Below are positions 36,701-48,764 of a DNA stretch of 64,000 nt, piece by piece; position 1 is the first letter of the stretch, and each line of letters opens with the position of its first letter. Made by a program: the position numbers and the translations under genes. The notes beneath the pieces were generated by a model. The model worked only from the letters and a program-made list of their open reading frames with translations, had not been told where the DNA came from and searched no databases. Source of the stretch: Dasypus novemcinctus (Eukaryota; Chordata; Mammalia; Cingulata; Dasypodidae); the NCBI RefSeq assembly GCF_030445035.2, contig NC_080673.1:194988216-195052215 (forward strand), written 5' to 3'.

Positions 36701-37512
36701 CAAGAGCAGCAAAAGAAAAAATTGATAAATGGGACCTCCTCAAAATTAAAGCCTTTTGCATCTCAAAGGAGTTTATCAAGAAACTGAAAAGACAGCCTAT
36801 CCAATGGGAGAAAATATTGGGTTACCATATACCTGATAGGAGCCTAATATCCAACATATAAAAAAAATCTTATATTTGGAAAACAAACAAATAACCCATT
36901 AAATAAATGGGCAAGAGCTTTGAACAGGTGCTTCTCCAAAGAAGAAATACAATGGCTAAATAGCACATGAAAAGATGCTCAACGTCACTAGCTATTAGGG
37001 AAATGCAAATCAAAACTACAATGAGATACCATCTTACACCCATTAGACTGGCAGCTAGTGAAAAAAGAGAAGACTACAAGTGTTGGAAAGGATGCAGACG
37101 ACTGTGAACCTTCATCCACTGCTGGTGGGAATGTAGAAGGAACCAGCCATTCTGGAGGACAGATTGGCAGTTCCTTAAAAGTCTAGCTATATATTTGCTA
37201 TATGCTCTAGTAATTCCACTGCTGGGAATATACACAGAAAAACTGAAAACAAAGACACAAACCAATATATGCACACCAATGTTCATAGGAGTATTATTCG
37301 CTGTTGCCAAAAGTTGGAATCAATCCAAATGCTCATCAAGAGAGGAATGGATAAGGAAAATGTGGTATATATGTACAATTGAATACTACTCAGGTATAAG
37401 AAGGAATACAATACTAATACACGATATAACATGGATGAATCTTGAGGACCTTATGTTGAGTGAAGCAAGCCAGGTATTGAAGGACAAATGCTATATGATG
37501 TCTCTGGTATGA
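33731..37512 (+). pseudogene. L1 ORF2 (endonuclease/reverse transcriptase) pseudogene
   Basis: The likely start is the ATG at 33731. The endonuclease region is shortened near its N-terminus and frameshifted, though CCLQETHFRPRD (about 33825-33860) and IIVGDFN (about 34140) are recognisable, and SKIDHMLG (34325) is in the EN C-terminal part. The RT region runs from about 35000 (KSLGPDGFTSEFYQ at 35130) through [17 protein letters not shown] (35506) to the active-site loop. There the usual FADD reads FTDN (35805-35816), so a catalytic Asp is lost. The C-terminal zinc-knuckle region and a WYICTIEYYSGI-type end (37360) precede the final stop at 37510-37512. Many stops and shifts exclude activity. 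Confidence 0.9.
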
Positions 37513-37821
37513 GTTAAGCAAATTAAACTGTCTCAGAGAGCTAGAGACTGGATGATAGGCTTGCAGGAAATGTAGGGGAAGAGAGGAAATTTGTGAGCTG
37601 ATGCCTACATGGGCAAAATCTATGATAAATTAGAGGTAAGTAGCTGTGTAGTGAAGGGATAAGATGGGGGCATAGGGATACTATTAGGTGGGGCTTGGCA
37701 GGCTTGAGGGGGTTGGGAGGATGGGTCAGATGCTCCCTGGAGTTGGGAGGAGGGTGAACATGGGAGATTGTCAGGTACATGATTGTAACTATAATGTTGA
37801 GAAAACTCTTTAGAAAATATA

Positions 37822-38518
37822 ATATCTCTGGAATGACCATGTGATAGCCAGGCCCTGGGCTTCAACAGACTTACAACTACTACACTCTGTTTTATTGGAC
37901 TTACCCCACTCAGCCAACATGGAGGTGAAGAAGGTCAACCACCACACCAGGGAGCCAAGAGTGCTTAAACTGAAAGCAGGAGGATTGCATTCACATCCAT
38001 GTGGAATCTAAGTCCCCTCTTGATATAAATGTGGAGTAGAAACAACCATTCCAAGGTCCACAGGATGGAGGAATAGAGTTGGATTAGAGTGAATTTACTG
38101 CTATTCTATTCATGAACTATTGTGATTAGTAATTGAAGAAAATGTGGCATTGGTGTGGAGAAAGTGGCCATGGTGGCTGCTGAGGGTAGGGAGTGGGAGG
38201 AAGAGATGTATGCGGGGGCGTTTTTTGGGACTTGGAGTTGTCCTGGGTGGTGCTGTGGGGACAGTTACTGGACATTGTATGTTCTCCCATGGCCCACTGG
38301 GTGAACTGTGGGAGAGTGTGGGCTATGGTGTGGACCATTGACCATGAGGTACAGCAGTGCTCAGAGATGTATTCACCAAATGCAATGAATGTCTCATGAT
38401 GATGGAGAAGGTTGTTGTTATGGGGGGAGGGTTGGGGGGAGGGGGATGAGGGGTATATGGGGACCTCATTTTTTTTAATGTAACCTTAAAAAATAAACAA
38501 AGACAAAAATAAAAAAAG
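37822..38518 (+). mobile_element. Young L1 tail inserted in the L1 3'UTR
   Basis: A 5'-truncated L1 3'UTR end of about 700 bp, with the G-rich tract (38417-38455) and an A-rich tail. It is bounded by the 10-bp direct repeat agaaaatata at 37812-37821 and 38519-38528. Removing it restores a 3'UTR that aligns continuously with the copy at 52014-54960 across the join. The left cut site reads ctt/agaaaa, compatible with L1 endonuclease preference. Confidence 0.82.
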
Positions 38519-41145
38519 AGAAAATATAGTAAGGAAGGGTTACTTGTTTAATGTGTTTGATGGTGGGCATCTGGCACAAGGTGGACCTGGGGCAGCCTTC
38601 TGGGGAGGGTGTGAGTGCTCTTCTTGTCATATTGTGTTATATCAGTGGGCAGAGACACATACAATGTGCAGGAAAGTATTGTACCCCCATCCTGGGGTGG
38701 ACTGATATTCTTAAATGGAGGAGAGGGTGTCTTTCAAGAGCATGGGTGGCTCCCAATGGGGAAGGGGAGACCTAAGTGTTAAACCCTCAGCATTGCTTTA
38801 AGTATCTGTGAATCTTGTCATTCAAGCAGTGATACATGGTTGTCACCATGGGCCCTGAAGAGAAGAGAAGAGAGGAATAAAATAGATGAAGTGAGAGTAA
38901 CTGGGGGGCAATGGAAAAAGTGTTTCACAAGTTTGTGCAATGATGGCTTTATGGCATGTTAAATTTCACCAAAAGCTTATAAATGTGTATAGTATAAAAT
39001 GTAAACCATAAGGTAAACCACAATATAACCAAAAATTTAGAAAAATGTACAGTCTAAAATATCAACCATAATGTAAGCCATAATGGAACCATGGTTGGTT
39101 GCTATGTTTTAATATCTGTACATCAGTTGTAGCAGCAAATATAACATCCACATGTAAAAAGATCATTGCTAAGGAAGTGAGAAAAGGGTTTAATGTTGGG
39201 TATATAGGAGATCCCTATAATGTATATATGACTTTACTGTGATCTAAAATTTTTTAGAAGACAAAATTAAAAAAAAAAAAAGGATGTAGACACTGAGGAA
39301 GGAATGGAGGAGATTGCCTTGCCATTGTACATGCAGGACATCACCTATTACTGATGAAAATCAAAATGTCAAAAACAAAATTTTATGATATTTTTCATTT
39401 TTTAACACCCTTATTTATTTTTTACTTTATTTTAGTTTTTCTAAATTATTATCTATTCTATTTCTAATCCTTAAACCTGTCAATACAATTTCATTTTCCT
39501 ACTATTTGAATTTGGCAATATATTAAGCTTCATTTTCAAAGAAGTTTTGGATCACAGAGCAGTTCAACTATGACAGGGGAGGAGAACTGGTGTGGGGTGT
39601 CATTGATAGGGGATGCATGGGTGGGAGGGAGTTCTCCAGGACATGCATATAGGGTATGTAGAATATGTTTGGAAGTTCGTTGGGTACTGTCATAGTGGAT
39701 AGAGTTTCACATGACAGCTGAGGGAGTGCTGAGTTCCCATCCTGGGGAGCTCTGTTGCATTTCCCAATGGAACAGCACAAACCCCCAAGTGCAAGGACAA
39801 AGACCAGTGAAGAAGGATGGTTCAATAATGGGCCATTGATACTAATGACTATGCTTATGAGCCTGTGTGCTTGAAATTTCAACTAGGTCTAGAACTACAG
39901 GGTGCCTAAGAGTTACCTCCTGAGAGCCTCCATGTTGCTCAAATGCGGCCACTCACTAAGCCAAACTCAGCATGTAAATGCATTATCTTCTCCCTAGCAT
40001 TGGACATGACTACCAGGGATAAGCCTCCCTGGTGCTGAAGGATTCCTTCCATCATCAGCTGGTGATGCAACTAGAAAAGACCTTGAATAAAAGGAGGAAA
40101 TGGTAAAGACAAATGAGTTTACATGGCTAAGAGACTTCAAAATGAATCAGGAGGTCATCAGAAGGGTCGTGCTTATGCATATTAGGATCCCAGAGACAGC
40201 CAAAGTAGATACAACCCCAGGTACTGGTGCTCCTGAGGACTACAGAGACACATAGGTTCTATGGTCATGACAGATAGCTCTGGAGTTCAGTGCCTTGCCA
40301 GTGAGCCCTACTTGGAATTTGTGCTCCTGAATGTGATGGAGTTGAATTTAGAAGTGACCTCTCTACACATGCCTCTTTTGTCACTTTTATGAACCTGTGA
40401 TTAGTGCTGGGGCTTGTATATGCTCAGGAGACTTGAACTTCTGGACTTTCCATGGGCCAGCTATGTCCTGAGCCTTGGCAGAGTTACAACACCTATTCTC
40501 TGGTTTGTTGGACTTACCCTGGCCAGCTAAAGGAGGTGAGGATGGTCCACCACCACACCAGGGAATCAAGAGTGTCTACAACTGCAGGCAGGAGAATCAC
40601 ATCCATCAGCCATGTGGGATCTAAGCCCCTTCTTGATTTAGAGGTGGAGTGGACATCATCATCCCAGAGTCCACAGGCTGGAGGAATATAATATGGGTTA
40701 GAGTGGACTTGCTGATATTCTACTGTAGAACAGTTGTGACTCTAGCAATGGAATAATTGTATCATTGATATGGAGACAGTGGCCAGAGGAGTTGCTGAGG
40801 GTTGGACGAGAGAAGAAGAGGAGTGATATGGGGCATTTTCAAGATTTGGAGTTATCCTGAATGATATTGCAGGGACAGGTGCTGGATATTGTATATCCTG
40901 CCATAACCCACTGGATGGACAGGGGAGAATGTGAAGTACAATGTATACTGTTATCCATGTGGTGTGGCAGTGCTTCAGAGTGTATTCACCAAACGCAATG
41001 AATGTGCCTTACTGATGAAAGGGGATGTTGATGTGGGAGAAGCAGGGGTGGGGGGTAGGGAGTGGGGTATATGGGAATCTATTTATATGTTTTAATGTAA
41101 TGTTTTGTGAGATCTATTTATCTTTATAAAAAGACAAAGAAAAAG

Positions 41146-41189
41146 TTCCATTTAAAATAATAATAATAACTTAATATATAAACCTGCAT
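41146..41189. other. Junction between opposing L1 tails
   Basis: AT-rich 'taataataataac' filler between the end of the sense L1 and the start of the antisense 3'UTR copy. Confidence 0.4.
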
Positions 41190-43125
41190 AGTTCATTCCC
41201 CAGTCCTGAGGATCTGGAATGATGATGCCCAGTCCACCTCTAATTGAGAGTGGGCTTCAATGTCATAGAGCAGATGGATGGGACTCTCTTGCTTGCAGTT
41301 GTAGATCTTCTCGGTTCCTTGAGATGGTCATTGCAGTTCATTGGACCCATCCAAAATAGGTAAAAAGGAGATGACAATTTATCTATCTTGGGTGGGTCCA
41401 ATGAACTGGAGAGTAGATGTTACAACTATGGGATCAGCAGGTACATGGACAGCCCAAAGATTTAAGTCTCTTGGACATACTCCTATCAACTCTAGTACTA
41501 ATTACAGATTCAAATAGAAGGGGCAGAAGAGCCATGTGTAGGGAAACCACAACTGAGTCCAGCTCTGTCACACTGGGGAACATTAATTCCAAAGTATGAC
41601 CTACTGGCAAGGCACCAGACTCCTGAGTTAACTGCCCTAAGTGTCTGGATGTCTCCAGAGCCTTCAGGAGGGCTTTGACAGTCAACGAGATTCTGCTGAG
41701 ATGTGCATAAGTGAACCTCTGGAATTACTTCTCAATTCACTTTGAAGACTCTTGCCATATAAACTCATTTGTCTTTACCTTTTACCCCTTTTGGTCAAGG
41801 TCTTTCTCCAGTTGCATTGCTAATTGGTGCTTGGTACTAATTCATTGGTGCCAGGGGATCTCACCCTCAGGAGTCATGTTTCATACTGGAAGGAAGGTAA
41901 TGCATTTATATGCTGAGTTCGGCCTAGAGAGAGGCCACATTTGAGCAACAAGAAGGCTCTCAGGAGGTAACTCTTATGCAGCCTATAATACTAGGCTAAG
42001 TTTCAATTTCAAAAATAAAAGTTCATAAATGCATTCATCAATATCAAGGGCCCGTCAATGGACCATCCTTCAGTACAAGAATGCCCTGTACTCGGGGGAT
42101 TCTTGCTGTTCCATTAGAGAATGTGGCAAAACTCCCCAGGATGGGAATTTAATATCCTTTCAGTTATTGTGTGAATCTCCACCCACTGTGACAATGCCCA
42201 TGAACACATTTTTATGCCTCATATGTATGCCCCAGGTGATCCTCCTCCCATGTATCCCCCATCACTGACACCACGCACCAATGATACAACCCTGTCATAG
42301 TTGTAACTCTGCGGTGATCCAAAACTTCTTCAAATATGAAGCCAACAAAATAACCAAACACAATTAATAGTAAAGTGAAATAATAATAATAATAGTTTAA
42401 AATAAATAAAATACAAAAAATTTAAAAAAATTTTAAAATTGGAATAAAAATAACGAAAAATTATTTTTTACAATTTTGACATCATGTCTTTCATCACTGT
42501 ATAATATGTTGTCCTTTACGTACAGTGACATTTTCTCTGTTTATTCTCCCAGTGTCTTACTTTTACCATTTTGTCTTCAAAGAAGTTTTAGGTTAGAGAA
42601 AAGTCACATACACAATATAGGGAATTCCCATATATATACCCAACATCCTCCCCCTTTTTTCCTTTGGCCTATTAATAACATTTTATATGTGGATGTTACA
42701 TTTGTTACAATTGATGTACAAATATTGAAATATAGCTACTAATCATCATATATGGTTTACATTATGGTTCACATTTTGGACCATACACTTTTATAAATTT
42801 TGATGAAATTTAAAATGCTTTTATCCATCATTGCAAGATCATGTAGAACATTCCCATTGCCTCCAAAATGCCCCATGTTTTATCTCTTCTATTCCTCCAT
42901 CCCACTCCCCTCAGACCCCACAGCATCCACCAGGCTTTACTCCTTGATGAACAAGATTGATAGTTACTTGTGACAAACATTGAGGGTTTGACATACTGGT
43001 CTATCCTCCTCTTTTAGGCACTACCTATGCTCTCAAAAGACACCTGCCCCGCTATTTGGGAACATAGCAGGATTCCCCAGGATGGGATTTCAATACCTTC
43101 CTGTTCTTTAGGTGAGTCTCCACCG
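41190..43125 (-). mobile_element. Antisense L1 3'UTR, lacking its terminal 400 bp
   Basis: The minus strand aligns to the sense L1 3'UTR from about 38680 to 40690, including both the internal end-like module (42580-42800) and the body. The distal end found in other copies is missing at 41190. An A/T-rich linker at 42355-42470 has expanded. With the sense copy it forms an inverted repeat of about 2 kb arms. Confidence 0.78.
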
Positions 43126-43129
43126 ACTG

Positions 43130-44340
43130 ATTATCATATACTTTTAATGAATGTGTATCGAATAATGAAAAATCATTTACAAAACAATATAGAATATCAG
43201 AGAATTTATATATTTTCAATTTTCTTCTATAAATTTGGTTCTTTAAAATATAATATATACTTATAAAATGTGCATTTCAGAAAGGTACAGCATGATGGGT
43301 TAGTAAAACATGTGCAAACTCATGTAATTACAACCAGTCAATAAATGTACTATTACATTCCCTTTGTCCCTGCACAATAAATACCTCTTATTGCCTCACT
43401 AAAGTAACTGTCATCCTGACTTTTACCATCATTTATTTGGTTTTGTTTGTGTTTTAAGTTTAGATAGATAGAAAATATTATATATATTAATTAGCATATG
43501 TAAATATATAGTATTTGAACTATATATGGGTGTATGAAGTAGACACTTGTTCATATATACTATCATATAATTTTCCATGTTATGAATATACTATAACTTG
43601 CTTCTCAGATATTGTCACTGTAAACATTAAAGTTGTTTCTAGTTTGAGGTTACTGTGAATAATCCTACTATCAATATTATTATACAGGGACTTTTTTGCA
43701 AACATAGATACATATATGATGAGCATATACTTAAGAGCAGACTTGCTGAATCATGGAATTTTTATGTCCAGTTTTAGTAGATGCTTCTAGTTTTGTTTTT
43801 TGTTTTTATTCCCGCTGACATTGTGTGAGGATTCTAGGAGTGCCATATCCTCAATAATACTTGATATTGTCAGTATTCTTATAGTGACTGTGTAATATCT
43901 TCTTGTGGCTTTTATTTGAATTTCTCTGGTTATTTCTGAGGATGATCATCTTTTCTTATGTTTACTGGAAATTTGGATGCATGTTTGAAGTATCTGTTCA
44001 TTCCTTGTTTTTAATTAATTTATCTCTCTCTTTTTTTTTTTCTACCAGTTTTAGGAGTTTTATATACTCAGATTGCCAGACTTTTGTCAATAGCGTGTCT
44101 TGCAGATATCTTCTGTCACTCTGTGACTCACTTTCCTAACTGTTTGACTGAGATATAATTCACATATAGTAAGCTGCACAATTTTAAAATGTGCAATTTG
44201 GTGTATGTATGCACCGGTACAACCATTACTGCAAACAAGATCATGAAAATATCCATCACCTTTAAAAGATTCCTCACAATCCATTATAATCCCTCCTTCC
44301 TTGCCTCTTTCCATCTATATATTTTCCTTTTGCATATCTT
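43130..44340 (-). mobile_element. Old L1M/L1ME 3' ends, antisense
   Basis: The segment resembles the reverse complement of L1M 3'UTR and distal ORF2, with phrases such as 'attgtcactgtaaacattaaagttgtttctagtttg' layout. At 44145-44260 is the 'attcacatatagtaagctgcacaattttaaa' L1M 3'UTR type. It is probably two elements; the boundary is near 44140. Confidence 0.6.
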
Positions 44341-44394
44341 TCAGCTCACAAATCATTCTTAGGTAGGTCTAACCGGCTATTAAGGGTTTTCCCA

Positions 44395-44595
44395 CCATGT
44401 ACTATGGACATTTTAAATTGGGCAATTCTTTGTTACAGGGTACTGTTCTGTACATTGCAATATGTTTAGCAGCAAGCCTTTCCTCTATCTGGTAGATTCC
44501 AGTAGTACTTCTCAATTGTTACAACCCAAAATTATCTCCAGACATTGTCAAATGTGCTTTGGGGGGCAATCACCCCTAGTTTTGAACCATAATAT
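44395..44595 (-). mobile_element. MER5A (hAT-Charlie) relic
   Basis: Reverse complement of MER5A: 'aattctttgttacagggtactgttctgtacattgca', 'atgtttagcagcaagcctttcctctatctggtag', 'acaacccaaaattatctccagacattgtcaaatg' and a 'ggggggcaatcacccctagttttgaacca' end, all in order (each quoted run is part of a diverged match). These are non-autonomous DNA transposons. Confidence 0.85.
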
Positions 44596-44609
44596 GTATC
44601 TATTGGGTT

Positions 44610-44960
44610 CATAATTGCAGTCATTGCATTTTTCTGGTTCTAGAATTTCCATGCAATTCTCTTTTATGTGGTTTACAGTTTTCTATCTATTCTCTCTATG
44701 TTGTATTTCAATTTAATAAGCATGGTAATAAAACATAATCGATAAGCAAAACTCCAATATCAGGATCTCCAGGGGTTCCTTTTACTATTTTTTAGATTTC
44801 CTAGTCCTTATTTGTATTTCTCTTGGTTGGTCCTTAGTTAAATCTTTTTTGTTTGTTTCTTTTTGTTGTTGTTTTGTTTTTGCCTTATTATTTTTGATTA
44901 AGTGACGGAAATTGTATGTGAAATACTATAATTTTAAGTATTGAATGATGTCATTCTCCT
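44610..44960 (-). mobile_element. Possible old L1M 5' part, antisense
   Basis: Phrases such as 'gttctagaatttccatgcaattc' and 'tttctatctattctctctatgtt' resemble antisense L1M sequence upstream of or in ORF1. Diverged and tentative. Confidence 0.35.
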
Positions 44961-44976
44961 TAAGACAAACTTATCT

Positions 44977-45047
<71 letters not shown>

Positions 45048-45059
45048 GTCTATCTATCA
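44977..45059. repeat. (TCTA)n tetranucleotide microsatellite
   Basis: A perfect TCTA run of 71 bp (44977-45047), then one TCTG variant and two further units. A long pure tract like this is expected to be length-variable between individuals. Confidence 0.98.
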
Positions 45060-45829
45060 TTTGCTCTGGGAGGCAGATAGACCTAATCCAATTATGTACA
45101 TACTGAGTACATACTGAGATGGAAGTTGAACTTTATTCCTTGGAATGGTAAATTTATTTCACCTTCATCCTTACTTCTAGGGTGTAGCCCTTCATAGTAT
45201 TCATAATAATCACAATAGTAATAAATATATATGGTACTCGTCAGAGACCCTTTACTTTTGTGGGTCCTGAATATCAATCTTTGCCTCCATTGTATGTGAA
45301 AACTGGCTCCACCTATACTTATATTTTCAGTCTCTTAGCCTATGCTTTAGGAATCAGTAAAAAGTAGCACAAATGCCAGTTTTTCCTCTCTTCACTTTTG
45401 TTTCCTCCCAGATTTTGGTCCTGCAATTTCCCACTGCTTTGGGAACACTGCAGTGCCTTCAAACAAATGTTTTTTATTTATTCTTTTACAGCTTTCCTAT
45501 TTGTTTTCAGAGGGATGATAGTTTCAAAAAAAGTATACATTTCTGGAAATTTTCTTTCATTTTTCCCTTTTTAAAAAGTCTACCTGCACGTTGCTGGAAT
45601 ACTTTGAGGCTTGGATATGTATCTTGATCTTTTTTTCTTTTCTAAACCTCTTTCTTAGGTGATTATTTCTAATTCTAGGTCTTAATTTTTCTTTTCTTTG
45701 TTCGGTATTCTAAAAGTATTCTACATTTAAGGTAACAAGGAAAGAATCCAAACATAAAATAAGAAAACAATTAATAATCTTTTCCCAAATTTTCTACCTC
45801 CCTCATTTTTCTAAGATAAACAATAATAA
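45060..45829. other. No feature recognised
   Basis: T-rich on the plus strand at 45370-45720; no named repeat or gene. Confidence 0.35.
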
Positions 45830-46400
45830 TAACTTGGTTTATGACTTTCCATCTTTTTATGTTAATACACACATATACAAACACAAGTGTCCCATTTTCA
45901 TAGCACCTGAAACACAAAGAATTTTGTAGTGGTTCATTTTTACAAAGATTTTATATAAGTTTGTGAGCATGTATTTGCATTTTCATCCCTCAATTAAAAA
46001 TGCATCATATATTGTGGACAGCCCACCAAGACAGCTCATTCTTTTGAGGAACTGCATAGCATTACATTTATAGTATAGAAATATCACATTTTTAAAGCTA
46101 TGTCCTATTGAAGGATAATCAGTTTATTTATACTCTTTTATCATAATAATGCAGCAACATCCATTTTCTCTCTCTCTCTCTCTGTGTATATGTCAGAGTA
46201 TGTATACTTTAATTGCAATATATAATTGCTAGCTACATTCCAAAAATTTTGTGTCCAGAATATTGCCATTAGCATTGTTTGAGAATCTCCAAGTTCCCAA
46301 TGATCATTTATAGCAAACATTTTTGTGTTTTTAAAATTTTGATAATTTGAGGGTGAGAATGTTCTCCTTAGTTTCACTTTTCATTACCCTAACATAAGAA
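45830..46400 (-). mobile_element. Old L1 3' end, antisense (tentative)
   Basis: The layout resembles antisense distal ORF2/3'UTR: 'ttgaggaactgcatagcattacattt', then 'tttatactcttttatcataataatgcagcaac'. It holds a TC run at 46167-46183. Confidence 0.45.
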
Positions 46401-46874
46401 CCCAAGGAAACAGAATTTATATTCCTTTTACCATTTACTTGGTATTGTAAAGTAGGTAGTTTTGGCTTTGTACTGCTAGTAGGATTTTTAGTATTGACTA
46501 CAAAAATTAGTTCATGAACTTACATTGATGTCTTTCAAATAGATTTTGTGTGTCTGTGTGTATGTGTGTTTTCACAGTTTTGGTCACAAGACCAGAATCT
46601 GAAGGCCATTCCTAAGGACTCTGGAGAAAAGAAAGACAGAAGTTTCCTGTTGAACCCTTTGAGTTCTCTATCCTTTGCACCAACTCCAAGGTTCATGAGT
46701 GAGTCCCTCTTAAATCTGAGCCCCACTCTTTGTGCTTGAGCTATACAATCTCACTAACTCTCAGTCCAAAGCTCAGTGAGTCAATCTTACTGATGAGAGC
46801 ATTCAAATTTTGACCCTGAATCTCTATCCTTATATTGCATAATTTCATTTTTACTACTACTGTTCATTTTGTTC
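46401..46874. other. No feature recognised
   Basis: A TG-rich patch at 46545-46570; otherwise nothing identifiable. Confidence 0.35.
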
Positions 46875-46957
46875 TGTTTTTAGGAGGTTCCAGGGATCGA
46901 ATCTGAGACTCGTACAGGGGAAGCAGACACTCAACAGCTTGAGCTACATCTGATCCC
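46875..46957 (-). mobile_element. tRNA-derived SINE, short form
   Basis: Reverse complement of the same tRNA-like body as 9717 and 9845: 'taggaggttccagggatcga', then 'gggaagcagacactcaacagcttgagctacatctg'. The B-box-like site is near 46886-46898. The poly(A) is reduced to a short T run at 46876-46881. Confidence 0.7.
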
Positions 46958-48764
46958 CTCACATTGGTTTCTGCTCTTACGATCTTGGGAAGGGGTATCT
47001 CTTGTCTGACCCAACATGATCTATTACTAGAGAACCTTTGGATGAATTATTTCCTGGAAAACTAAGGAAATATGCTCCTTATGCACTTTTTATTTTATTC
47101 ATGGTAATTTATTACTGGTTCTTTAAAAATTCCTTTCTTTTCATTTATCTATGAGGTAAAGAATGAAATAGAACAAAAAGAAAGGATTTTCTATCTATTT
47201 CTTTTAAGTCTACTATCTTTTTGCTGTCTTGTAAATGTGTATTAAACCCATAACACATGTAAAAGCAAACACTTGCTAAATCTACTTGGGTAAAATATGT
47301 TGGGGTAGAAATACAAAAATAGTGAGATATTTACTTTGTTTTTTTTTTATATATTTTTTTGTTTGCACCAACATAGGAACTTACTGCATGAGATTCTTTC
47401 CTTGTTTCTATTTTCTTTTCTTTTTTTTTTTTCTTTCTCTCTCTAGCCACAGACTCTTATCCTGGTGCACACTCCCTTTATTTTAAGAGAGTGTAATGTT
47501 GCAGAGATCACAGTAAGAAAGATGTAACAATGTGAATTCACCTAACCAATTTTTGGAGTAAGTAGCAAAACTCCTAACAGCAATACAAAGGCAAAAATAC
47601 CTATTTTAAAGTGCCAAGAAAATGACTGTATGACTTCAGTGTAAATCTATCAAGAGATCATTAGGATGTCACAATGAAAATTTTAAAAGTCAATACATGC
47701 TGAATGTACTGACATTGAAAACTGACTCATGTTGTCAATTTGAGATAGAATTAAAGACTGTCAGGGGAGGTTTGCGAAGATCAGGTTGGAGGATGAGGCC
47801 GAGGGAATATGAACTACATTATAAATCATGAGATTAAGATGAAATCAAACATACCATCACAAGCTTTCTCTCCATTAGGGATTTATTCAGCATAGTATTC
47901 TAATTCTAGATTTTTTCACCTGTCTCTCATCTGGAATGAGCAGTATCCTTAGACTGAAATATATTTTCTTAATATAGAAGTCTCTGAGAGGATTTTACCT
48001 AGTTTTATACACCCTGAACATATGAAATTTGTCTCTACCAGATACCGTCCATTCAAACTTGATACATATTTATAATAATGCTTAAAAATTATTTAACTCA
48101 AGACTGTGATTTGTGAGAAATGACTGAGTCCACTTTCTATAAGGAAAACACTTCCTTCCTTACTATCAACACTAATATATTGGCAAGTTGAAATATATAG
48201 AGTGGATTTTCATTACTCATTTATTTTTGTTAAGCAATTCTTGATACCAATACAAAATATGGAAGAGTTTCAGCTTTTCAGATCTGCATTTTCTTCTTGC
48301 TTACGTTATTCTCATCCGACCATTTAGTCTATTAGGTTGGACTTTGCGTCATGCCTTTATCTTTGATTAAACAAATTTTCTTAAATTTTAGATTATTGTA
48401 TGCCCATCTTTCCTAGTTTTTTTATACTCTTATTCTCAACTGAATTTTCATCAGCACTTAAACACCTCAAGTCTCTTTATCCATGAACATAATAAAAAAT
48501 CTTCCTCAAACACACCTGCCTCTATCTCCTGCTGTCTCACACTTACCTTTAAGAATTAGCTTCTCAAAGTGTCTCTACTTTAACTTCCTTTTCTTCTACT
48601 CAGCTACTCAATCTGGATTCAGTTCCCATTCTCACTTGCCTGAACCTATTCATACTAAGATCACAGAGGACGTCCAACATGACCCAATGACTTAGAGACA
48701 ATTTTATTTTTTATAACTATTTCCTCCCCTTTTGTGACATCGCACTCTTGAGCTTTCATGCTGA
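46958..48764. other. No feature recognised
   Basis: AT-rich, with a pyrimidine-rich tract at 47400-47450. No open frame of note and no repeat I can name. Confidence 0.4.

Larger units (their letters stand above)
30593..41145 (+). mobile_element. 5'-complete L1 (dead), split by a SINE and an L1 tail
   Basis: The element starts with a G-rich 'ggggaggaggtggggcaagg', the usual form of an L1 5'UTR start, and runs through a 5'UTR (30593-32739), ORF1, ORF2 and a long 3'UTR (37513-37821 continuing at 38529-41145). A DAS SINE lies in the 5'UTR (31369-31735). A second L1 tail lies in the 3'UTR (37822-38518). Without them the element is about 9.4 kb, long for an L1, because the 3'UTR alone is about 2.9 kb. 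Both ORFs carry stops and frameshifts. No flanking duplication was resolved. Confidence 0.85.
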
